Assembly (NCBI GenBank): GCA_002938045.1
Contig: PTLJ01000020.1
Coordinates: forward strand, 1-12,281
DNA: 12,281 nt
Source: Alphaproteobacteria bacterium MarineAlpha3_Bin4
GTDB lineage: Bacteria > Pseudomonadota > Alphaproteobacteria > Rhodospirillales > Casp-alpha2
Direction of reading: 5' to 3'
Every line of letters begins with the position of its first letter. Position 1 is the stretch's first letter. Shown here in pieces: positions 5,846 to 12,281 of this stretch. Made by a program: the position numbers and the translations under genes. The notes beneath the pieces were generated by a model. That model ran no database searches. It was given only the letters and a program-made list of their open reading frames with translations, and was not told where the DNA came from.

Positions 5846-6916
5846 ATGGTGATTGCACGACAAAATCGACCGCATGGCTTAGTCGCGTTATTAGTCGTAG
5901 CCCTGACGCTGAGCGCCTGTTCGCAGGTCGTTGACGCCGTCAACCCGGCCGAATGGTATCGGAGCACGGTCGATTTTTTCGCCGGTGAGGACGACAAAAA
6001 GAGCGAGGGCAAGGAGAGCGCACTCGCTAAGGACCGCGGCAAGGCGCCGCCAGGCACCGATCAGCCGTTTCCCAATCTGGCCTCGGTCGACCAGCAGCGC
6101 GCCGCGCATGATAACCGTGCCGGCGGCCTGGTCGCCGACCCGAACGCGCCTCAATACGCGCCCGCCATCGCCCGACAGGGCGAACCCAAGAGCATCCTGA
6201 TCGCCACCCCGGCGCTACCGCCGACGCCGACGGAGTCGATCGCCACCGCCGAGGACACGCCCGTTCAGCCGCAACCGCAGGTTGCCGCTCAGCCGCCAAC
6301 CGCGACGACGACGATCGAGCAGAAGAATTTCGAGGACCGCATGCGCCATCGATTGGCCGAGATCCAGGCTCGCGCGGCACCTTCGTCCGCGCTGCCGCTA
6401 GCCAAAGCCGCTGTTCCCAACGCTGCCGGCACGACCGAGACGATCATCGTCTCATCGAGCGGTGTTGAAACGGCGGACCTGTCGGCGGTAGCGCAGGTGC
6501 TGGCGGTGTCAGCGCCACTGCCGGGCCAGCAGGTCTTAGTGGGCAGCCGCACGCAGGTCGGCTCGACCCGGGTGGCGACAATCCTGTTCCTCAGCGGCTC
6601 GGCTGGGCTCAACGCGCGCGACCGGCAGATCCTGGCCAACGTGCGCCGGCTTCACAAGGAACGCGGCGGAAAACTGCGCGTCATAGGTCATGCCAGCAGT
6701 CGCACGCGCAACACTAACGCGATCCGCCATAAAATGATCAACTTCAAGGTCTCTGTCGAACGCGCCGACGCCGTCGCCCACGAGTTGATGCGCCTCGGCA
6801 TTAAACGCAGCGACATATTCGTCGATGCGGTCTCCGATTCGCAGCCCATCTATTACGAGATCATGCCGTCGGGCGAGGCTGGAAACCGCCGTGCCGAAAT
6901 TTATTTGGAGGGCTGA
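5846..6916 (+). CDS. OmpA-domain outer-membrane lipoprotein
   Basis: This 356-aa protein probably anchors or tethers the cell envelope. A lipobox LSAC ends at Cys25 after a hydrophobic core (GLVALLVVALT), so signal peptidase II processing and lipidation are expected. Residues 30-240 form a low-complexity linker rich in Pro, Ala, Gln and Thr, with a short helical patch (NFEDRMRHRLAEIQARA, 161-177). The C-terminal OmpA-like domain spans about 243-356: ATILFLSGSAGLN, the core FKVSVERADAV (300-310) with the conserved Arg, and the closing GNRRAEIYLEG. The position normally held by Asp in GHTD, which contacts diaminopimelate in peptidoglycan, is Ser here (GHAS, 281-284). I recall GHASSRTRN as common to an alphaproteobacterial branch, so this may be a subfamily trait. 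The start is supported by GGGGGAG 10 bases ahead. Directly after the stop comes an aminotransferase fragment. Confidence 0.88.
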   Translation: MVIARQNRPHGLVALLVVALTLSACSQVVDAVNPAEWYRSTVDFFAGEDDKKSEGKESALAKDRGKAPPGTDQPFPNLASVDQQRAAHDNRAGGLVADPNAPQYAPAIARQGEPKSILIATPALPPTPTESIATAEDTPVQPQPQVAAQPPTATTTIEQKNFEDRMRHRLAEIQARAAPSSALPLAKAAVPNAAGTTETIIVSSSGVETADLSAVAQVLAVSAPLPGQQVLVGSRTQVGSTRVATILFLSGSAGLNARDRQILANVRRLHKERGGKLRVIGHASSRTRNTNAIRHKMINFKVSVERADAVAHELMRLGIKRSDIFVDAVSDSQPIYYEIMPSGEAGNRRAEIYLEG

Positions 6917-6921
6917 CCCGC

Positions 6922-7041
6922 GCCGACGTGATTCTGATCTCTAACCCAAGCTATCCGATACATCAGTTTACCTTCATCATCGTTGGTGTCGTCATGCGCA
7001 ACGTGCCGGTGACGCCCGACCATGGGCTGTCGACGACATGA
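6922..7041 (+). pseudogene. Remnant of a class I aminotransferase (AlaC-like) upstream of hom
   Basis: In one frame this stretch reads ADVILISNPSYPIHQF, then TFIIVGVVMRNVPVTPD, then stop at 7039-7041. That matches the internal segment of AlaC-type PLP aminotransferases (D-x-VLVPNPSYPIH-x-Y-x-xVIAGA-x-VR-x-VP). Only about 35 of roughly 400 codons survive. The N-terminal part and everything after PVTPD, including the PLP lysine, are absent. The upstream joint lies within a few bases of the OmpA-domain gene's stop, suggesting a deletion that fused the two. The fragment's TGA overlaps the hom ATG as ATGA, probably preserving the old translational coupling. As I recall, an aminotransferase commonly precedes hom-glpX-recJ in related alphaproteobacteria. 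It could still be translated as a 37-aa leader from GTG 6928. Confidence 0.7.
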
Positions 7042-8330
7042 CGGCGCCCTTGAAAATCGGTGTCGCCGGCCTAGGTACAGTCGGCTGCGGCCTCATATCG
7101 TTGATCGCCAAACGCGGCCATGATCTAGCCAGACCGGCCGGCCGAGACATCGTCGTCACCGCAGTTTCTGCGCGCGATAGATCGAAGGATCGCGGCGTCG
7201 CGCTCGACGGCTACAGGTGGTTCACCGATGCGGTTCAGTTGGCCGCCGCCGCCGACGTCGACGTCGTCGTTGAACTGATCGGCGGTGCCTGCGGCGTCGC
7301 CAAAAGCTTGAGCGAGGCTGCTATCGCCGCCGGCAAGCACGTGGTCACCGCCAACAAGGCGTTGATCGCCCATCACGGCACTGAGTTGGCCAAGGCGGCC
7401 GAGGCAGCCGGCGTCACGCTCGCTTATGAGGCCGCCGTCGCTGGCGGTATCCCGATCGTCAAGGCGTTGCGCGAGGGTCTGGCCGGCAACCGCATCGAGC
7501 GTGTCTACGGTATCCTCAACGGCACCTGTAACTACATCCTGAGCGAGATGGCCGATTCGGGCCGCGAGTTCGACGAAGTTCTAGTCGAGGCGCAGGAACA
7601 CGGCTATGCCGAGTCCGATCCAAGCTTCGACGTCGACGGGATCGACACCGCTCACAAACTGGCGATCCTGGCTAGCATCGCGTTCGGTTCCGAGGTTGAT
7701 ATTGAGTCGGTGTATACGGAAGGCATTCGCCACGTCTCGCCGGTCGATATCGAGTTCGCAGCCGAACTCGGCTACGGCATCAAGCTGTTGGGCGTTGCCT
7801 CGCGGACTGATAGCGGCATCGAGCAGCGCGTGCATCCGTGCATGGTGCCGATGGATGCGCCGATCAACCACGTTTTCGGCGTCTTCAACGGCGTCGTTGC
7901 CGAAGGCGACTTCGTCGACACCACCATCTACCAGGGCCGCGGCGCCGGGGCCGGACCGACGGCATCGGCTGTCGTCGCCGATCTCATCGACATTGCGCAA
8001 GGGCGCACGGTGCCGACCTTTGGCGTCGCCGCGGCGGAACTCAAGCGCCTCGAACCGGTGTCGATGAAACACCATTCGGGTGCCTATTACGTGCGCTTGA
8101 TGGTCGTCGACCAGCCCGGCGTGTTTGCCGGTATAGCGACCTCACTCAAGTCCCATGAAGTGTCCATGGAATCGGTTCTGCAGCGTGCCCGCGACCCCGG
8201 CGAACCGGTGCCGGTGGTGATGACGGTGCATGAAACCGACGAGGCGGCGATTCTGTGCACACTGGCCGAGATCGCCGAACTCGACGCCGTCGTCGAGCTG
8301 CCACGCATGATTCGCATCGAGATGTTGTGA
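7038..8330 (+). CDS. hom: Homoserine dehydrogenase
   Basis: This 430-aa enzyme reduces aspartate semialdehyde to homoserine, the branch-point step to threonine, methionine and isoleucine. It has the NAD(P)-binding loop GVAGLGTVGCG (8-18), VVELIGG (77-83) and TANKALI (104-110). Next come the substrate region YEAAVAGGIPIV (130-141), GILNGTCNYIL (158-168), and DPSFDVDGIDTAHKLAIL with the catalytic pair Asp203/Lys207. A C-terminal ACT domain (about 350-430, beginning YYVRLMVVDQPGVF) suggests feedback inhibition by threonine. The length is normal for monofunctional Hom (about 430). There is no ribosome binding site ahead of the ATG. The start overlaps the stop of the aminotransferase remnant, so translation may once have depended on coupling. 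It is followed by glpX and recJ on the same strand. Confidence 0.97.
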   Translation: MTAPLKIGVAGLGTVGCGLISLIAKRGHDLARPAGRDIVVTAVSARDRSKDRGVALDGYRWFTDAVQLAAAADVDVVVELIGGACGVAKSLSEAAIAAGKHVVTANKALIAHHGTELAKAAEAAGVTLAYEAAVAGGIPIVKALREGLAGNRIERVYGILNGTCNYILSEMADSGREFDEVLVEAQEHGYAESDPSFDVDGIDTAHKLAILASIAFGSEVDIESVYTEGIRHVSPVDIEFAAELGYGIKLLGVASRTDSGIEQRVHPCMVPMDAPINHVFGVFNGVVAEGDFVDTTIYQGRGAGAGPTASAVVADLIDIAQGRTVPTFGVAAAELKRLEPVSMKHHSGAYYVRLMVVDQPGVFAGIATSLKSHEVSMESVLQRARDPGEPVPVVMTVHETDEAAILCTLAEIAELDAVVELPRMIRIEML

Positions 8331-8367
8331 TCGACGTCTCCGACCGGTCCCGATAAGGCTTGGAATT

Positions 8368-8373
8368 AGGAGG
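8368..8373 (+). promoter_or_regulatory. Consensus ribosome binding site placed too far from the glpX start
   Basis: AGGAGG at 8368-8373 is a perfect Shine-Dalgarno sequence, but the glpX ATG is at 8395, 21 bases away. The in-frame TAG at 8389-8391 rules out an upstream glpX start. No ATG, GTG or TTG lies at the right distance. Either a small insertion separated the two, or translation of glpX is weak. Confidence 0.5.
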
Positions 8374-8394
8374 TGTTCGGGTCAACAATAGCGC

Positions 8395-9372
8395 ATGCCT
8401 AAACAAATTGCCGCCGATTGCAATCTGGCCATGGAAGCCGTCCGCGTCACCGAGGCTGCCGCGCTTGCCGCCTCGCTCTTTATGGGCTGCGGCGACGAGA
8501 AGGCTGCGGATCAGGCCGCCGTTGACGCCATGCAGGCCGCGCTCAGCAGCCTGACGATCAACGGCACCGTGCGCATTGGCGAGGGCCGGGAAGGAGAGGC
8601 CGGGAAGCTCTACGTTGGCGAGAAGGTCGGAACCGGCGAAGGCACTAAGACGAGCGTCGCCATCGTGCCGCTGGAGGGCAAGAGCATCGTCGCGCGCGGC
8701 GGCCCGAATGCACTCTCTGTGATTGCTATGGCCGAGGTCGGGGGTTTTCTCTCGGTGCCCGACATCTACATGGAGAAGATCGCCATCGGCCCGGGCCTTC
8801 CCGACGGCGTCGTCGGCCTTAACGCGTCGGTGGCCGACAACCTTAACAACTTGGCTGCTGCCAAGGGGATCGGGGTCGCCGACTTAGTCGTCTGCCTCCT
8901 CGACCGGCCACGGCACGGGCAGCTGGTTTCGCAAATTCGCGACGTTGGCGCGCGCATTCGGCTGATCCTCGACGGCGACGTCGCTGGCGTGATAGCCGCC
9001 GTCCAGGCCGACAGCGGCGTCGACATCTACATGGGCATCGGCGGCGCACCGCAGGGCGTGCTCGCGGCGGCCGGCCTGCGCGGCGTCGGCGGCCAGATGC
9101 AAGGGCGGTTGGTGTTGCGTAACGGCGACGAACGGGCGGCCGCCCAGGCGGCTGGCATCGAGGATTTGGAACGCACCTACTCGATCGATGAAATGGCGGC
9201 TGGCAACATCACCTTCGCTGCCACTGGTGTCACCTATGGCGCCATGCTGGAAGGCGTGCGCAATGTGCCCGGCGGCGCCATCACGCATTCCATGGTCGTG
9301 CGATCGGTGACCGGCACGCTACACTATATCGAAGGTCATCATGACTTCTCCCGGCGATCTCGCTACGGCTGA
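8395..9372 (+). CDS. glpX: GlpX-family (class II fructose-1,6-bisphosphatase) protein, probably inactive
   Basis: This 325-aa protein has the full GlpX fold: RVTEAAALAA (17-26), GDEKAAD (33-39), INGTVRIGEG (55-64), LYVGEKVGTG, ARGGPNALSVIAMAE, VPDIYMEKIAIGPG, SVADNLNNLAAAKG, RPRHGQL, ILDGDVAGVI, GIGGAPQGVLAAAG, GGQMQGRL, and a C-terminal RSVTGT...HHDFSRRS. Several residues that bind metal or act in catalysis in E. coli GlpX are replaced. Glu59 is Arg65, Asp61 is Gly67, Asp85 is Val91 (VPLEG for DPxEG), Thr90 is Lys96, and Glu213 is Gln220 (GAPQG for GAPEG). Asp33, Glu57 and Glu88 equivalents remain (Asp39, Glu63, Glu94). The frame is intact and full length, so it is not a simple pseudogene, but fructose-1,6-bisphosphatase activity is doubtful. 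It may be a recently decayed enzyme or one with a new, non-catalytic role. Its 3' end overlaps recJ by 32 bases. Confidence 0.9.
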   Translation: MPKQIAADCNLAMEAVRVTEAAALAASLFMGCGDEKAADQAAVDAMQAALSSLTINGTVRIGEGREGEAGKLYVGEKVGTGEGTKTSVAIVPLEGKSIVARGGPNALSVIAMAEVGGFLSVPDIYMEKIAIGPGLPDGVVGLNASVADNLNNLAAAKGIGVADLVVCLLDRPRHGQLVSQIRDVGARIRLILDGDVAGVIAAVQADSGVDIYMGIGGAPQGVLAAAGLRGVGGQMQGRLVLRNGDERAAAQAAGIEDLERTYSIDEMAAGNITFAATGVTYGAMLEGVRNVPGGAITHSMVVRSVTGTLHYIEGHHDFSRRSRYG

Positions 9373-11152
9373 TGGCAACAACAACCCTGAGCCCGAATGC
9401 TTGCTCGGCGTGGCACACTCGTTGAGCGGAAAGCGTTGGGTCGCGCGTACCTACGACGACCGTCAGTCGCTGGTTTTGGCCCAACGGCTCGACATGCCCG
9501 AAGTCGTCGGCCGGGTGCTCGCCGCACGTGGCATCGATCTCGAAACCGCGCCGGCTTTCCTCGCGCCAACGCTGCGCGAACAACTGCCCGACCCCGGCCA
9601 CCTCAAGGATATGGACGTTGCCGCCGAGCGCCTAGCAAGCGCCGTCATGCAGGGTGAGCGGATGGCCGTGTTCGGCGATTACGACGTCGACGGCGCGACA
9701 TCGTCGGCATTGTTGGTGCGGTTTCTCGCCGCCGTAGGGGGGCGCTGCCAGATCTATATTCCGGACCGCATCCGCGAAGGCTACGGGCCCAACGCGGTAG
9801 CGTTGCTGGAACTCAAGGACGCCGGTGCTTCGGTGGTCGTAACCGTTGATTGCGGCGTCAGCGCCCATGAACCGCTTGCCGTTGCCGCCGACGCCGGTCT
9901 CGACGTCATCGTCGTCGACCATCACGCCGCCGAATCGCAATTGCCGCGCGCCGTCGCCGTCATTAACCCCAACCGAATCGACGACGATAGTCCGCACGGG
10001 CAGTTGGCCGCCGTCGGCGTCACATTTCTGTTGATTGTGGCCCTCAACCGGGCGCTTAGGTCGGCTGGCTGGTACGACGACCGGCCGGAACCCGACCTCA
10101 TGCAGTGGCTCGATTTGGTCGCCTTGGGAACGGTCTGCGACGTCGTCCCGCTGACCGGCGTCAACCGAGCGTTTGTCGTCCAGGGGCTGAAGGTCATGGC
10201 TGGTCGCGCCAATCCCGGCCTTAGGGCGCTTGCCGACGTCGCTCGCATTAAAGAAGCGCCCAGCACCTATCATCTCGGGTTCGTCCTCGGCCCGCGGGTC
10301 AATGCTGGCGGCCGGGTTGGCGCCGCCAATTTGGGTGCACGGCTAATGAGCACCGATGATGAAGGTGAGGCGATCGAACTGGCGCACCGCCTCGACGGTT
10401 TCAACCTCGAACGCCGCAAAATTGAGGAGGCGGTGCTGACGAAAGCAATCGAGCAAGTGGACGCGGCGACGGGGTCTGCGATGGCGCTAGCCGTTGGTGA
10501 TGGTTGGCATCCCGGCATTATCGGCATCGTTGCCAGCCGCCTGAAGGAACGTTACAGCCGGCCCGCCGTTGTGGTCGCTTTCGACGGCGATGTGGGCACG
10601 GGTTCGGGTCGTTCGATCCGCGACGTCGATCTTGGCGCCACCATCATCGCCGCCCGCCAGGCCGGGCTGTTGACCAAGGGCGGCGGCCACGCTATGGCGG
10701 CCGGGTTCACAGTCGAACGCCGGCTACTCGACGCGTTACGGCAGTTCCTCGACGACCGCATCGGCGCTCGAATAGAGGAGACCGGCCTGACGCCGACGCT
10801 GCACGTCGATTCGGTGCTCACCGTTGGAGGCAGCACGCTTGATCTAGCCGAGCAGATCGCCTTCGTCGGCCCGTTTGGCACCGGCAATCCTGAGCCTAGG
10901 TTCGCGATCCCCAATGTGCGCCTCTCCTATGCTGTGGTGGTCGGCGAAAACCATGTTAAATGCACTCTCGAAGGCGATGGCGGCGGGCGGCTCGCTGCGA
11001 TATCCTTCCGTAGCCTGGAAACAGAGCTCGGCCAGGCCCTGCTCAAGGCTGACGGCCGGCCCATGCACGTCACCGGGCGGCTTAGAGTCAATACCTGGCA
11101 GGGACGCACATCGGTGCAACTGACGATCGACGACGCAGCGACGCCTTGGTGA
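9341..11152 (+). CDS. recJ: Single-stranded-DNA-specific exonuclease RecJ
   Basis: This 603-aa 5'-3' single-strand DNA exonuclease of the DHH phosphoesterase family acts in recombination, mismatch and base-excision repair. DHH motifs in order: FGDYDVDGATS (111-121, motif I), VDCG (169-172), VVDHH (191-195), INPN (208-211), and WLDLVALGTVCDVVPL (256-271). The GPRVNAGGRVG loop is at 317-327. The DHHA1 domain follows, with GWHPGIIGIVASRLKERY (388-405), GSGRSI (421-426) and KGGGHAMAAGF (446-456). The C-terminal OB-like domain includes VGPFGTGNPEPRF. All metal-binding Asp and His residues appear intact and the length is normal (about 570-610). The ATG at 9341 lies inside the glpX 3' end, with GAAGG ahead at about 9330, so translation is likely coupled to glpX. 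The gene for a dCMP deaminase-like protein follows after 12 bases. Confidence 0.97.
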   Translation: MTSPGDLATADGNNNPEPECLLGVAHSLSGKRWVARTYDDRQSLVLAQRLDMPEVVGRVLAARGIDLETAPAFLAPTLREQLPDPGHLKDMDVAAERLASAVMQGERMAVFGDYDVDGATSSALLVRFLAAVGGRCQIYIPDRIREGYGPNAVALLELKDAGASVVVTVDCGVSAHEPLAVAADAGLDVIVVDHHAAESQLPRAVAVINPNRIDDDSPHGQLAAVGVTFLLIVALNRALRSAGWYDDRPEPDLMQWLDLVALGTVCDVVPLTGVNRAFVVQGLKVMAGRANPGLRALADVARIKEAPSTYHLGFVLGPRVNAGGRVGAANLGARLMSTDDEGEAIELAHRLDGFNLERRKIEEAVLTKAIEQVDAATGSAMALAVGDGWHPGIIGIVASRLKERYSRPAVVVAFDGDVGTGSGRSIRDVDLGATIIAARQAGLLTKGGGHAMAAGFTVERRLLDALRQFLDDRIGARIEETGLTPTLHVDSVLTVGGSTLDLAEQIAFVGPFGTGNPEPRFAIPNVRLSYAVVVGENHVKCTLEGDGGGRLAAISFRSLETELGQALLKADGRPMHVTGRLRVNTWQGRTSVQLTIDDAATPW

Positions 11153-11164
11153 CAGGAGGAGACA

Positions 11165-11611
11165 ATGATCGACAAATGGGACAAGCGCTTCCTCGGCCTC
11201 GCCCAGTACATCGCTAATTGGTCCAAGGATCCCTCAACGCAGGTCGGCGCGGTGATCGCACATCCGACCAACCGGCGCATCGTTTCCGCCGGCTTCAACG
11301 GTTTTCCCGCCGGCGTCGAGGACACAGCTGAGCGCCTCGAGACGCGGGATGTTAAATACGAAATGATCGTTCACGCCGAGCAGAACGCGCTTCTCTTCGC
11401 GGGTGCCGCGGCGGAGGGCTGCACCCTATATGTGACACCGCTGCCGCCATGTGCGCGCTGCTCCGTGCTCATTATCCAGGCCGGCATCCAGCGCGTCGTC
11501 TGCCCAGCACCGGACATGAGTAAGGAGCCCTGGGCGACACAGAGCCACATCTCCGAGGAAACGTTCGGCGAGACTGGCGTCGAACTCGTCTACGCCGCCG
11601 CCGACGGCTAA
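11165..11611 (+). CDS. dCMP deaminase-family zinc protein (ComEB-like)
   Basis: This 148-aa cytidine/deoxycytidylate deaminase-fold protein probably converts dCMP to dUMP for dTTP synthesis. The zinc and catalytic motifs are complete: HAE (His70, Glu72 as proton shuttle) and PCARC (Cys96, Cys99). The opening W-D-x-RFLGLAQYIANWSKDPSTQVGAV and the SAGFNGFPAGVEDTAERL loop are characteristic of dCMP deaminases. A strong ribosome binding site, AGGAGG (11154-11159), sits 5 bases before the ATG and only 2 bases past the recJ stop, so the gene is probably co-transcribed with recJ. It ends 7 bases short of the convergent pfp stop. The exact substrate cannot be read from sequence, since some relatives act on other nucleotides. 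Confidence 0.92.
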   Translation: MIDKWDKRFLGLAQYIANWSKDPSTQVGAVIAHPTNRRIVSAGFNGFPAGVEDTAERLETRDVKYEMIVHAEQNALLFAGAAAEGCTLYVTPLPPCARCSVLIIQAGIQRVVCPAPDMSKEPWATQSHISEETFGETGVELVYAAADG

Positions 11612-11618
11612 CACGGCT

Positions 11619-12281
11619 TTACACGACCTTCGCCACCGTTGGCGCCTCAAGCCGGTGCGCCTCGGGCATGTCAGAGCCGAGCATCGGCTTCAGGTAGTCA
11701 ACGAAAATGGCGGTGACGTCGGTGCCGGAGTCGGCGATCAGTTCATCGGCCATTAACTTGGTCTTACCGGCAACTTCCTCGAGCGCACTCAAACGGTATT
11801 CGACGGCATACTCACCGGTGCGGTGAATGGTGACAGTACCATCGCGATCCTCGTCAGCAGCAAAACGGACGGCATACTTGCCGACTGCGCGGGCTTCCCT
11901 TGCGTCGACATCTGAGACGCAGCCCAGAAAAGAGCGCTGCAGGTAGCCGAAGGTATCGCCACGGACGCGATTGATTTCGGTGTTTTCCTTGATCTGGCCG
12001 GTGAGTAAGTCAGCCAACGCACCCGTGCCCGAAAGCTGAACGTTACCGTGGGCGTCTTTCTTCACCTCCTTTGCTAGCTTGGTTGCGATCGTCTCGCCGG
12101 ACGAATCCTGGACACCTTCGGAGACGGCGATAACGCATCGACCGCAGCGGCCGGTAACCGCCATGACGTCGGCGAGGAAGCGTTCCATCTCGAAATCGCG
12201 CTCTGGCAAGTAGATAAGATGCGGGCCGTCGTCCTCATACTTGCGCGCTAGAGCCGCGGCGGCGGTCAGGAAACCAGCGTG
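11619..12281 (-). CDS. pfp: Pyrophosphate-dependent 6-phosphofructokinase, C-terminal part (5' end outside window)
   Basis: The frame runs from the right edge to the TAA at 11621-11619, giving 220 residues of the C-terminal half of an enzyme of about 400 aa. This reversible enzyme interconverts fructose 6-phosphate and fructose 1,6-bisphosphate using pyrophosphate. Signatures of the PPi-dependent branch are HLIYLPERDFEMERFL, CVIAVSEGVQDSSGE, LAKEVKKDAHGNVQLSGTG, TFGYLQRSFLGCVSDVDAREA (a substrate-binding loop with the conserved YLQR) and VDYLKPMLGSDMPEAHRLEAP. The residues that distinguish ATP from PPi use (GGDD/K region) lie outside the window, so PPi dependence is inferred from overall likeness. 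The TTG at 12209 is an internal Leu codon, not the start. The gene converges on the recJ-deaminase block with a 7-base gap. No T-tailed terminator is present; a small inverted repeat CGCCA-CCGT-TGGCG (11631-11644) lies within its last codons. Confidence 0.9.
   Translation of the reverse strand, partial: HAGFLTAAAALARKYEDDGPHLIYLPERDFEMERFLADVMAVTGRCGRCVIAVSEGVQDSSGETIATKLAKEVKKDAHGNVQLSGTGALADLLTGQIKENTEINRVRGDTFGYLQRSFLGCVSDVDAREARAVGKYAVRFAADEDRDGTVTIHRTGEYAVEYRLSALEEVAGKTKLMADELIADSGTDVTAIFVDYLKPMLGSDMPEAHRLEAPTVAKVV

Noticed and set aside
9632..10273. 213-codon minus-strand ORF inside recJ
   Set aside because: It is antisense to conserved RecJ motifs and shows no family resemblance; long shadow frames are expected at this GC content.
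11631..11644. Hairpin as a shared terminator between the convergent deaminase and pfp genes
   Set aside because: The 5-bp stem has no T-tract on either side and encodes the end of the pfp product.

Overview
The window is GC-rich and densely coded. Its gene content (thiG, a RhlE-type helicase, gamma carbonic anhydrase with meaB, hom-glpX-recJ, PPi-dependent phosphofructokinase) and its protein signatures fit an alphaproteobacterium, probably of Rhodospirillales-like affinity. That placement is inferred from recalled family resemblance, not from a search. No RNA genes, insertion sequences, CRISPR arrays or prophage genes were seen.

Layout: (1) The 3' end of thiG (thiamin thiazole synthase). 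(2) A TetR-family regulator with an operator-like palindrome over its own promoter. A sister palindrome sits just downstream, in front of a wrecked glutaredoxin gene. (3) A DEAD-box RNA helicase on the minus strand with a strong promoter and a structured leader, divergent from (4) a gamma-class carbonic anhydrase translationally coupled to a MeaB/ArgK-type G3E GTPase. (5) A periplasmic copper chaperone (PCuAC). (6) A 383-base gene-free, AT-richer stretch. (7) An OmpA-domain lipoprotein. (8) A collinear block: a short remnant of a class I aminotransferase, homoserine dehydrogenase (hom), a GlpX-family fructose-bisphosphatase, recJ and a dCMP deaminase-family protein. (9) Convergent to it, the C-terminal part of a pyrophosphate-dependent phosphofructokinase, running off the right edge.

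The main theme is local gene decay hidden among intact housekeeping genes. The glutaredoxin is a pseudogene: nonsense codon, two frameshifts, an internal deletion and both active-site Cys replaced. The aminotransferase usually found upstream of hom in related genomes is reduced to about 35 recognisable codons, whose stop still overlaps the hom start. GlpX is a full-length ORF but lacks most of the metal-binding and catalytic residues known from E. coli GlpX, so it is probably not a fructose-bisphosphatase. The reversible PPi-dependent phosphofructokinase nearby may explain why that loss is tolerated. The helicase (SAT motif read as AAT) and MeaB (G4 motif read as SKAD) also carry unusual motif residues. 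No new defence or mobile system was recognised.
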